This document shows positions 39,201 through 47,700 of a stretch of DNA of 64,000 bases, piece by piece (within the stretch, counting starts at the first letter, position 1; every line of letters begins with the position of its first letter). The notes under the pieces are model-generated. The model was not told where the DNA came from, did not search any database, and worked only from the letters and a program-made list of their open reading frames with translations. The stretch comes from Lumbricus rubellus (Eukaryota > Annelida > Clitellata > Crassiclitellata > Lumbricidae). Location of the stretch: contig OX243825.1 in NCBI GenBank assembly GCA_945859605.1, forward strand, positions 3,756,543-3,820,542, read 5' to 3'. The position numbers and the translations under genes are program-made.

Positions 39201-41581
39201 CGACAGCTAATTAATAGGTAAGCACAAAGACATTTTTTGAATAACCAGGCTACAATCGTCGTTGGCATTTCAGTGTGACCAAGATTTGAAAGATTTCTAT
39301 GACCAGTTAGTTTGAAACAGCCTTTTAGATTACGAACATAGTGCAATGATTTCTACAGTTCGGTAAGGCTGAGAATTCCCGAAGTGCACGAGTGTTGGTT
39401 CGAAAGCAGGATTCAATCGGGATTGCTTGCTAGGTAGACTGCTGATTAGTCTGAACGAGAAGAAGTGGTTTAACTTCGTTTAAGTAACATAAATACATAA
39501 ACATTGCCTAAGTAATGCACACAAATACAAAATACATGCATCTTCTTTATTCTCTTCCGTCAGTCAAGTGACGACGATGAGGCTTCCACATGACTTCTCC
39601 AAATTCCTCTGTTTCTGATGAGATCCTTTGCTCTTGACATGTCAATATTCATCTCTTTCAGGTATTCCTTAACGTTGTCCAATGTCCATCCAGGTTTTTG
39701 GTTGTCTTCCTCTGCTTCTCTCTGCCTCTACGTGCCCGTGCAAGGCCGCAAGGGGTAATCTTTTTTCCTCCATTCGCTCCACATGGCCGAACCATCTGAG
39801 CCTTCTTTTTCTGATTTTGTCCACCACCGTTTCTTCTGCGCCCAGCTCCTCTCTTGTCTTCTCGTTTCTGATTCTCTCTCTCTGCTCCTGCCCTTGATTC
39901 TTCTTAGCCAGCCCATTTCAGCTACCAGCAGTCTTCTCTCGATCCATACAGTAGTACTGGTATCACCAGGGTTCCATTAGAGTTTCATCTTAGTTGTTGT
40001 CGAAATACTTTTTGTCTTCCACGTTTTTCCAAGTGTGCCAAATACTGCACATGCAAGACCAATCCTTCTCTTGATGTCTTCCGTGCATTTGCCATCCTCT
40101 GTTATTAGCCCTCCCAGGTATACAAACTTCGTGACCCTCTCCAGTAAAATACATGCATAGCTTACATAATATAGGCCTATGTCTACCTATAGGCCTATTT
40201 ATATACAATTAGGGTACATGATATAGGCTACAGGCTAAATGAAGCGTTTGCTGTTGTTACTGAGGCTCCAAATAAAAATCGGTTTAGTTAGATTTATCAT
40301 TATCCGAAACTTACTGGAATAAATAATCACATACTCAGTATAATAAGATGAGCATTTTTCGTAGCTTGACTTGACGAAATGATCGCTGAACAAATGAATC
40401 GACCGGCGTCTGTCAACTGAGCGTTTAATAACCAAATCACATCCAGATGAATTGTCGACACTGTAACGATCTCTATCAACAACGTTCAACATTGTTCCTG
40501 GACTTTTGAAAACAGTCATCGGACTTGCACCTGGTATATATTTCTGCCAGTCAATTCCACCACAGTTCATAGATGAAGATGAACATTTCAAGGAAACAGT
40601 TGAGCCAACAACGCTCACTGTGTTCTGCGGTCCTTCCAGTTGACGGTTTTCTACACCTGGACGCAAGATGTGTGTATATTCGTTTAGTTCAATAAACAAC
40701 AGACAGAATGCTGTAGGTTTACAAGATACAAGTTATACGAAATACGGCCCGCTCCGCACGACACGCAGGTCGGCTTACACAGCAGGTTCGGTAACTTAAC
40801 ACTAATGGCCTAAGTGCTGGATCACTCCTGGTAAAGCCAGGAGTGGAGGGGATATCATATTTTCAGCAGAACCAGAGTCAAGCAACACAACGGAAAGCGC
40901 TAATGGCAGCTAACAGAAAATTCAAGTCAATTTTTGCCCTGAGCGAGGCTTGAACACGGGTCACACGGATAGGCTACAGAATTATAATCTACAGTAGTAG
41001 CCTATAATAGAGCTCAGAACCCCCACAGCAGAATTTTAGTATGAAGAATCACTACTATCACTACTACAATAATTTTTATTATTTGATAGATTCCTGCAGG
41101 CAGCGCCCCGTTTCACTTAACGCGCTAATTACAATTATTTCGTAATATTATAAACGCCTGAAGACTATTATACTATTTGTTAGCGGGAGCACTAACTTGG
41201 GTCGGGAGCGCTGCTGAATCTGTGAGCGGCGCTGTATAGGCCTAAGTGTTCAATTGCAATTACAATTACAATTACAAAATAGCTTATAAAAATATCACTG
41301 ATAGGCTAGCACTAGCATTCTTGAATTAGCCTATAGCGAACTAAGAAAAGATTTGCACGCTTTTCGTTGTTAACAAGTCGTTGGCATTGATTGAAAAACG
41401 ATAGCCTCGGTGAGCGGACTGGAATCTATGGAATATAGATCCAAAAAAATGGTGAAAGTGATAAAAAATCTACTGCTGCTAGCCTGCTACTACCACTCGT
41501 ATAAATTCGCTTTCCACCATGAAGAAACTTTTTACCTGTAACGGTAAGAAAGAAGTAGACGATCACGGTGATAACTGTCAT
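23266..41581 (-). CDS. Ig receptor gene A: secreted-signal, 3 Ig domains, TM, tyrosine-rich tail
   Basis: I assembled this gene from minus-strand exons with matching phases: 41536-41581 (ATG, hydrophobic signal peptide MTVITVIVYFFLTVTG), about 40335-40656 (Ig1), 38613-38939 (Ig2), 36019-36300 (Ig3), 35256-35450 (stalk and TM), 23978-24072 (tail 1) and 23266-23577 (tail 2, stop TAG). Extracellular introns are all phase 1, as usual for Ig domains. Each Ig exon has the Cys pair and Trp (for example GYPTPNITWQV, then CRCVATN). The TM segment is GIGIGFGIGLLVAVLLASI followed by TFVVFI. The tail carries several YxxΦ motifs. It looks like a type I immune-type receptor; ligand unknown. Exon 2 appears frameshifted near 40401-40414, so this may be a pseudogene or a sequence error. 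An in-frame alternative donor at 40314 gives an uninterrupted 532-residue reading that lacks the last Ig1 Cys motif. Confidence 0.75.
23846..23915. repeat. imperfect hairpin in receptor A intron
   Basis: CATCTAGTTCTAAAGAGGTT on the left pairs with the inverted AACCACTTTAGAGACTAGAT on the right, with about 24-base arms and a 21-base loop. It lies between the two tail exons. Possibly a short MITE. Confidence 0.6.
23978..24072 (-). CDS. receptor A first tail exon with ITIM-like VMYASI
   Basis: Enters in phase 1 after TTTTTTCCCCATAG and leaves in phase 0 at GTAAGCC. It encodes DDVVQPLESEIKSSLREPSV, then MYASIPEAETPL. VMYASI fits the ITIM consensus [VILS]-x-Y-x-x-[IVL]. The paralogous exon of gene B (45529-45626) has the same phases, the same DDVVQ start, the same GTAAGCC donor and nearly the same length, which confirms that the exon is real. 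Confidence 0.75.
24210..24410. repeat. 20-bp satellite block 1
   Basis: About ten copies of a unit with consensus AATATGTTAAACAATCGTCC. This is the left end of a satellite that continues at 27771-27825, 28186-28634 and 29870-32980 and was split by three transposon insertions. Confidence 0.92.
24734..25246 (-). pseudogene. transposon-borne protein remnant, family uncertain
   Basis: Two adjacent minus-strand reading frames (25028-25246 and 24734-24997) encode the motifs LGEKKLIIAFLVDKEGSEIH and, separately, NEEQKQFISEVVEEHR. They look like broken parts of one protein from the surrounding transposon. Frame changes and lack of a start argue that it is dead. Confidence 0.45.
25531..26705. mobile_element. 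nested element with TAGGGTCAMCCGGGGGGTTATGG ends
   Basis: Left end TAGGGTCACCCGGGGGGTTA and right end TAACCCCCCGGTTGACCCTA form an inverted pair of about 23 bp; a TA duplication is possible. Inside, several copies of the subterminal motif GGGGTGATATGGACACC occur in both orientations (25555, 25897, 26460 and 26503 regions). No transposase recognised. Nested in the 24411-27770 element. Confidence 0.7.
27771..27825. repeat. 20-bp satellite block 2
   Basis: Short stretch of the AATATGTTAAACAATCGTCC satellite between two transposon insertions. Confidence 0.9.
27826..28185. mobile_element. 360-bp hAT-like MITE in the satellite
   Basis: Terminal inverted repeats CAGTGTTTCTTAACC and GGTTAAGAACCACTG. 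The perfect 8-bp duplication TGCTAAAC (27818-27825 and 28186-28193) comes from the satellite. Inside are inverted GGGGTTCG motifs. No coding capacity. Confidence 0.92.
28186..28634. repeat. 20-bp satellite block 3
   Basis: AATATGTTAAACAATCGTCC array. Its right part (about 28320-28634) reappears almost unchanged at about 30080-30403, including odd variants such as CATACGTTACACATACGTC, so the array has a higher-order duplication. Confidence 0.92.
28635..29869. mobile_element. 1.2-kb hAT-like element, TSD TAAATAAT
   Basis: Ends CAGTGATGGG and CCCCATCACTG, followed inward by many AAGTATTTTTACTTGTATTT-type subterminal repeats. The 8-bp duplication TAAATAAT (28627-28634 and 29870-29877) matches an uninterrupted copy of the same site at 30396-30403. 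No transposase found. A perfect 16-bp-arm hairpin sits at 29524-29558. Confidence 0.9.
29870..32980. repeat. 20-bp satellite block 4 (main array)
   Basis: Roughly 150 tandem copies of AATATGTTAAACAATCGTCC with point variants, mainly CCAATAT/CCGATAT/CTGATAT. Higher-order repetition is visible: cassettes carrying CAATACGTTACACATAGGTC or GTCGGATATGTTAAAGAAGC recur. Lies in the intron between TM and tail exons of receptor A. Confidence 0.95.
32984..33390. repeat. CT-rich (CCCCCT)n tract
   Basis: About 400 bases of CCCCCTCCCCCT-type polypyrimidine with a pure C run near 33236-33290. The proline-, glycine- or arginine-only frames through it are artefacts. The length is likely unreliable in the assembly. 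Confidence 0.9.
33391..33800. repeat. left copy of a ~410-bp sequence flanking the gap
   Basis: From TCTCCGCATCTTTTTCCGGA to GAAAGTTTCA this stretch is nearly identical to 34231-34642. It stops exactly at the first N. It includes a CRE-like ATGACGTCAC (33533). Confidence 0.85.
33801..34000. other. assembly gap (200 N)
   Basis: Two hundred undetermined bases, a round number typical of a placeholder gap. Confidence 0.99.
34001..34642. repeat. CT-rich tract and right copy of the gap-flanking sequence
   Basis: Another CCCCTCC tract (34001-34230), then a near-identical copy of 33391-33800 with a few base differences (for example CACACATGTCCC versus CACACTGTCCC). Either a tandem duplication or two unmerged versions of one locus. 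Confidence 0.85.
34643..35255. other. receptor A intron, low-complexity pieces
   Basis: No exon is seen before 35256. There is an AT dinucleotide run (34757-34785), and two and a half direct repeats of ATCACGTCCTAAAAGTTGGG at 34953-35060 that belong to the 'AGCATAGGTGCA' repeat family of this genome. Confidence 0.6.
36368..37530 (-). mobile_element. Tc1/mariner-superfamily element with long two-unit inverted repeats (second family)
   Basis: Ends CAGGGTGCGCCAAAA and TTTTGGCGCACCCTG, flanked by TA (36366-36367 and 37531-37532). Each arm of about 430 bp contains two tandem subunits that end in a CCACCGTTTTTTGACG motif. The interior keeps a minus-strand transposase tail (36839-36910) ending GGGHIEHKL before a TGA, like mariner-type transposase C termini. 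Inserted in receptor A between Ig3 and Ig2 exons. Confidence 0.85.
37617..38353. mobile_element. non-autonomous element with ACATGGGCGCCCGCA inverted ends
   Basis: Left end ACATGGGCGCCCGCA and right end TGCGGGCGCCCATGT are exact inverted repeats. Short flanking CAGGCA/CAGACA may be the target duplication. Inside is an (ATTC)n microsatellite (38026-38080) followed by a SINE/LINE-tail fragment (AGCGCCTCTTCAGGA). Older partial copies lie at 13428-13890 and near 44965-45010. Confidence 0.7.
39545..40165 (-). mobile_element. non-LTR retrotransposon ORF2 3' end, degenerate
   Basis: Minus-strand frames read EMGWLRR, then QERSWAQKKRWW and EWRKKDYPL. Other frames continue the usual 'GW..HV.RM...RLP' to 'W...V...' C-terminal region of LINE reverse transcriptase ORFs, with frameshifts between them. 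Lies in the receptor A intron between Ig2 and Ig1. Confidence 0.65.
40335..40656 (-). CDS. receptor A Ig1 exon, frameshifted
   Basis: Starts after CCAG in phase 1 and reads GVENRQLEGPQNTVSVVGST, then SLKCSSS, IDWQKY and GCDLVIKRSVD. After SVD the V-type motif DAGRFIC appears only in the +1 frame (break within 40401-40414) and runs on to HLIIL and a phase-1 GTATGT donor (40333-40334). In the unshifted frame the exon could instead end at GTAAGT (40313-40314), also phase 1, but without DAGRFIC. I favour a 1-nt insertion (or 2-nt loss), real or a sequencing error. Confidence 0.65.
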
Positions 41582-42667
41582 TCTCGGATGATTGAAATAA
41601 AACCGATTGCTTTAGGCCTCAGTCTGTCACCATACAGCTCTGTGTAACCCAGTTACAATAATGGACATCCGTGTACCAGCATTTTTTAGCAGTTCGCCTC
41701 TTTGCTTCTGGTTAAATTTTGTTTATAAAAATTGGATATCTGCAGAAGTTTTAAGTTTCTTCACTACTCAATATTCATCCTTCTCTTGACGTCGTTAAAA
41801 CGCTTCTCCGTTAGGCTAACATCGTCGCTAAAATTTCCAAAATTAATGCGCTTCTAATTTAAATCTGATGCTGCCGCGATAGGCACAATAATAATTTATT
41901 AGCATCTAAAACACTCGTAGGCAGTGATCAATCTAAGGTTGCTTGTAGTGAGTAACCAGCCAGTTATTTGCCATATACATCAATCATATAGGCTGTAATG
42001 ATCAATTACAACAGTAGGCCTTTTATAGTTACATGGTTATATTCGACTTTATAGACTGTTAGGCCAAAGCATTTGATGGACAGAACAGTCGGATACGTTT
42101 TCTTGTCGACGGTCATTTGGGATCATGTGAGTTCACTGAGTTTAGAAACATTTCTACCAGCACTATCACTATCGCTTCCAGAACCATAACGTCAGAACCC
42201 CTCCTTCTCAATCCCCACCGCTTATTGTCCAGTGGGGAATTGGATAGGCTACATCCGCGACCAGCAGGGTAGTAATAGTAGATCAAATGCATTACAGACA
42301 AGCAAACCGTGTGACTAAAGCGGGTTTTGAACTGAAGTACAACAGTAGCCTATAATTATGGCATACAATATTTACACTTTCTGAAGTAACAGTGGCCTAC
42401 ATAAGATATTAGGCATACTAATTTGTTTACAAGCGGCCGTCAACTGTAGCCTACTTGGTGTGACTTCAGTCTCTTGTCTCCATTTGCCGCATAATATTTG
42501 GTGACGCTCGCCTGGGATTATTATTACTGATGGGATAAGAAGCCGACGACAATTGGATCATTGGCCTAGATTATGTTAGTTGCTACATCCGAGACTTTGC
42601 AGGATTAAACCAGCCATTTATGCTTTGGACGTTTGATGTAGCGACAATGAATTGATTTTAGCAAGAT
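41582..42667 (-). other. 5' flank of receptor A
   Basis: No further coding exon seen. A TATA-like TTTTTATAAAC (minus) lies near 41715-41725, about 135 bases before the start codon; its role is unproven. Confidence 0.4.
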
Positions 42668-43074
42668 CAGTGTTGCCACTGAGGTTTCAGAAAAAAACAT
42701 AGATTTCCTATAAAAAAACACAGAAAAACACAGACGTCGCCCGGCCGAAAAGTAAAGAAAATTTTATATTTTCGCCGGCAAAAAAGTTGATGACCTTTTT
42801 TTTTTTTAGTCGTCCGGTCCGAAAAGTCAAAAAAAAATCTATTTTCGCCGGCAAAACAGTTGATGACCTTTTTTTTTTAGTCGTCCGGTCTAAAATGTCA
42901 AGAAAAATGTACAAATTGTCAACTCGCCCAAAAAAACACAGATTTTTCCCCCAAAAAAACAGAAATCCAGACGAAAACCGAAAAAAACACAGATTTTCCC
43001 CAAAAAAACCCAGAAACACAGACGAAAGCAAAAAACACAGATCTAGGTGGAAAAACACAGCTGTGGCATCACTA
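42668..43074. mobile_element. 407-bp hAT-like MITE, TSD AGCAAGAT
   Basis: The ends CAGTGTTGCCAC and GTGGCATCACTA are an imperfect inverted pair. The perfect 8-bp duplication AGCAAGAT is at 42660-42667 and 43075-43082. The interior has two tandem units of about 64 bp (TTTTTAGTCGTCCGGTC core) and AACACAGA-rich sequence. Confidence 0.82.
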
Positions 43075-43389
43075 AGCAAGATAACTGATAGGTACCCGGA
43101 TAGACGACCACATACATCACATGTGACGCATCGGAAAAGTCAATATTTGATTGGCTGTCAGTTTACGGCTTACGGGGGTTGATGGGGTGGGGTGCGGTGG
43201 GAGGGGTTAAACATTCGACAGCATCAATTAGTTTGGGACGCCCGTTTAAATTCATTTTTCATCCTGATTCTGATTCCGACGGCAAATACAGTGCGAATTT
43301 AATTACAGGAGTAATCGGTTTCATTATAGGCCTATCCTGCGTTTCCGCAAATTAAGAATTGGCCTAATTTCGAATATGTTTGTATGTGT

Positions 43390-43603
43390 GCTTGTTGTAG
43401 CACCCATTCAATCTCAATCTACTCAGAGGCGTTCGCGACTGCAGCACGGACACTGCATCGGAGTTTCACGCCAAAGCGCTGTGCAATTGCGAGTGAAGAA
43501 CTTGCTCACTGTCCCTACGTGGCGACTTGAGGTGGATTCGAACCTGCAACCCTCCAACTGCAAGGCGACAAACATACACGCTACACCAATCGCACTCACA
43601 ATA
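43390..43603 (-). repeat. tRNA-derived SINE, copy 1
   Basis: Reverse complement of the family at 43874-44085. The B-box-like GGATTCGAACC on the reverse strand, the GTTTCACGCC body and the AGAGGCG tail are present; the head is diverged. Lies between receptors A and B. Confidence 0.85.
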
Positions 43604-43873
43604 TGAGAGGAAGTCACTCCTTTCAACTGCGTGCAATATTTAAATATCGTCCCTGTGGCTTGACCTTTTACAGTGCTGCACACTGCATACAAGTGTCTCT
43701 ATGGTCGATTCATCTGTCTGCAATAAGTTGACTAGTATAGTCTCCGTAATGAACTTCTCGGTATTTATTTGCCCTATTTCGCAAGCGTTTGATTTGATGA
43801 CCATTCTCCTTGATTCTATGTTTTTGATTCTATGCGCTCATTAGGGCTAATGCGGGCATGCATGCAAGAATGT

Positions 43874-44085
43874 GGGGCGCGGTGGTCTAGTGGTGGCGTC
43901 GTTGCCTTGGAGCCGGAAGGTCCGAGGTTCGAATCCACCCTCAAGCCGCGTAAGGACCTTGGGCAAGTCCATCACTTACAATTGCTCAGCGCTTCGGCGT
44001 GAAACTCCGATGCAGTGTCCGCTCTGCATCGGGAGCGCCTCTGAGTAGGGAGAGCTTGAAGGGGCGCTATAACAAGTGCACATAC
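43874..44085 (+). repeat. tRNA-derived SINE, complete copy 2
   Basis: The head has an A box (TGGTCTAGTGG) and a B box (GGTTCGAATCC) of a tRNA-like Pol III promoter. The body contains TTGGGCAAGTCC and CGGCGTGAAACTCCG. The tail is GGGAGCGCCTCTGAGTAGGG, then GCTTGAAGGGGCGCTATAAC. About 210 bp. Confidence 0.9.
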
Positions 44086-44687
44086 ATCCATACAATGTAT
44101 AACTGAGTATAATATAATGTGCAAATAGATACCATGTAGGCCTACATATTGTGCATAATGTGAAGACCTATAGATGTGACCTGGCATCATGCGTTGCACA
44201 AAATTTATTCAAATGTTTCTTGAATCGAAATTGAATTCGACTCGTTCTAAGCTTCTAATAATAATTGCTCTTCAAAACTAGCTTTATAGTCAAAAATAAT
44301 ATTTTCAAAAATAATAGTAATAATAATGACGACAACATTTAAATAGGCTACCGCGCGGTCACTGATAGCAGAACGGTTATGTTCAATAGCTTCAATTAAG
44401 TAAATAGGCCTACTACAGCTTTACATTATCTGGACGGTCATTTAACTCTTTTTAAGAAATAAGAACATTCGTTGTTTGCACTTTGTTATCAAAAGTTTGA
44501 ACAACATTTGCTAGATAGCTTGAGTTGAAGTCTTGCTTTGAATGTAAAAGCTGCAAATGTTCTTTTTTGTCAAATATTTAGGCTGACTTATTATTTATAA
44601 TGTGATTCCCAGCTACTCGGCCTCTGACGCAGTGAAGTGAATGAAGTTCTGTTCCTGTCTACTTGTATAAAGTGCATGTAACGTAGA

Positions 44688-44783
44688 CTAAGGCTTTGCT
44701 TTCTGTCTTTGGTCGAGAGACATATATTCGGCCGCAACTCTTTCGCCTCCTAAACTTTCATAGGGTGACTCCTTTTCGCCAAC
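44688..44783 (-). CDS. receptor B terminal tail exon: canonical ITAM
   Basis: Acceptor GTTGTGTTTTTAG, phase 0. 31 residues then TAG. YESL and YMSL are separated by eight residues (YxxL-x8-YxxL), fitting the ITAM consensus (YxxL/I-x6-8-YxxL/I) used by SYK-family kinases. The start VGEKESPY aligns with VDEQEPAY of gene A. Confidence 0.82.
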   Translation of the reverse strand, partial: VGEKESPYESLGGERVAAEYMSLDQRQKAKP

Positions 44784-47700
44784 CTAAAAACACAACGTAA
44801 ACTATCTTTAAATCTCTCTCCAAAGAGCCACAATTTAGGAGGATAGGCTAAACATGTAAATGTAGTACATTTGATTTCAGAATGTCAACATATGCACGAA
44901 AAAGCACACAAAGATACAGTGGTTTAGTGCAAAGAAATTTGTTAAAACCCGAAAACACTTGTAAAAAATATAGGTGTCAATTTTCCAGGGGCAAGTGCCC
45001 CTCTTGCACCAATGTACAGTTGTCTATGAACTCATCAATTCTAATTGAAACTGTAGAGTCTACAGATTCAAAAGTGTCCAAGTGGCCAAATCAAGTACCG
45101 GTATAATTAATAGGAATAGGTATAGTCCGGAGACACGGTTTCGAAAATCGCTCGTGAACCACGAAAACCAGACAAAGCCGCTCAAATGTTGTTAAATAGC
45201 CTACGTCAAAATAGATGCGTGTTGAAGATAGAAAAGTTATGATATGGCCACAATAGTGCTTCTTTCCAACAATCGCTAAGTGAATAAAGTTCTTTGTAGG
45301 CTATGTGCACTTGTTATAGCGCCCCTTCAAGCTCACTACTCAGAGGCGCTCCCTACTGCAGCGCGAACACTGCCTCGGAGCTTCACGCCGAAGCGCTGAG
45401 CAATTGCGAGTGAAGGACTTGCCCAAGGTCCGTTGAGGTGGATTCGAACCTTCAACCCTCCGGCTGCAAGGCAACGAACATACCCACTACACCACCGCAC
45501 CTCACGAACAAATGAATAAATGGCTTACTAGTGAAGATTCTGCTATGGGAATCGGCGGAAGCGACACTGATGATACCTGATGACACGATGGACACATTTC
45601 AGCCTCCATACGCTGCACGACGTCGTCTATAAAAAAGAGACAATGGCTGCAAAATCATGTGACACTCATATCTTATATGACCATTTATAAAGCGCTTCTT
45701 GCAGCAAGAGCCTTTCAGAAGCGCTCCCAGTGCGTTCAACTCCGAGAAAAAGGCAAGTTTTTAGACGAGAGAAAGATGAAGATACACTACCAGAAAGGAT
45801 GGCAGAGCGAACTGATGGGGGAAGCCCATTCCATAGGGAGGGCCCAATGCAGGCAAATGATCTGGATTGCGCCATGGCGGTCCTGACTCGAGGGACAAAG
45901 AGGTCAAGCCGATCAGAGGACCTAAGAGGACGCAGCGAAGTGGCAGAAAGGGGGCGAAGTATCTGATCACACAGATACTTCGGAGCAAGACCCATTTGAG
46001 ACTTGATGGCCAAAATTAGGACCTTAAATTAATATGAGTGTCACATGACGTTATCATGTCACTGCGGAAGACCTTTCGCTACTGCATCCAATTCATGCTA
46101 CTATACGCACGTATACATTACATAGTTTAAAAATATGGCTTATACTTTATTATGGTATTATTTACGAATAAGAGAACTAAAAATTATATCCATATTTTGA
46201 TGCAGAAATTGATGATTATCGTGATAATTATTTTCAACGTAACTACTGTGTGGAAGTCTAGTCTGTATATTTTTTTGCCTTTATAGCCACACCAGCAGCG
46301 CAGATTAACTTTCATAGCATAACATTTGAAATTGACTGCGACCATGTATCACAGTTTGTATTTAGATAGTATCATAGTAGGGCCTATGTGTAATTCTGTA
46401 TGTTTCGATTGTGCACCTTACCCTACCATCATTATTTAAGTCTTACCATTACGCCTTGGATGAAGCTCTAGGCATCTGAGCTTGACCAAGATGGCAAAGA
46501 TAACGGTTGACAATATGACGGCAGCAATGAATCCGATTCCAATGCCGAGTCCACAGAGACCTTCAATGTCAACTCCAAGAGTCTGAGTCCTCCTACCAAG
46601 AGTCTGAGTCCTCCTAGTCGAATTGATTTCATCTGTGAATGGGAAAACATAAAACCTAACGGTTTTCCGGGTGTTTTCATTATCAAGACAAATAATCAAC
46701 TGAGATAAACTAGAATTACGAACTGCAAACGCAATTGAAAACAATGATTTCACAGGTAGCACAGTAAGGCTACCACATGTAATAAACAATTTGCACAATT
46801 AAATATGGGCTGTAGGCATAAGACCCCTTGATATTCGTTCGTTTTTACACAGGATACCCATGTCCATAAAGCAGGGGTGTCAAACCTTTTTTAGTGGCGG
46901 GCCAGTGTGAACGTCTTCTAACTAGTGGCGGGCCAGTGTGAACATCTTCTAAATAATGGCGGGCCAAGGTGTCGAAGCTCCTGAGCAAAATTGGGTGGTG
47001 ATCTTAGAGGGATCTCCGGGCTTGGTCAGCCAATTCCCAGAAAAGTCCAAATATCACGCAAAGATCTTGATTCAATGTCCACTTTTCGCTAGCTTCTTAT
47101 TAAATTTTGACAACATTTTCACTAATTTTGTAATCTTTAGGGAAGGCTCCGCGGGCCAGAAAAATATCGTCGGCGGGCCAGAAATGGCCCGCGGGCCAGC
47201 TCTTTGACACCCCTGCCATAAAGCATAAGAGCTGAACATTATAATTGCAGCATGCATGTAACTGTAATAATAATTATTATGTGTCAATTTCCCAGGAAAC
47301 AGCGCTTGCCATTGCAGGCTGTCAGTTCCGGAAGGTTCCAGATTCGAATTCACCTAAGGCCGCCGCGGTTCTAGGGCAATTACCCCCTGGACAATTACCC
47401 CCCGGACAATTACCCCCCCGACAATTACCCCCTGGACAATTACCCCCGGACAACTACCCCCCGTGCCAATTACCCCCCGGACAACTACCCCCCGTACCAA
47501 CTACCCCCCGGACAATTACCCCCCCCCATGCCACAGTGTGAGCTTGTTCTCTCACGCGTTAATCTCTTTACCAGTCTCTTTGTATTTGTCAGACGTTCAG
47601 CGTTGCCTAAGCCTATCCTGAAGTAACTTTACTGTGGTATAGGCCTAGCCATCTTTCTTCACTATCTCACTCTACAATACTTATTGTACACACTTATACA

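Noticed and set aside
42708..43182. Phe- or Lys-rich frames over the 42668-43074 MITE
   Set aside because: Produced by its A/T-rich tandem units; the element is noncoding.
43423..43692. Minus-strand 89-codon frame over a SINE
   Set aside because: Consists of SINE sequence; the same peptide can be read from other copies.
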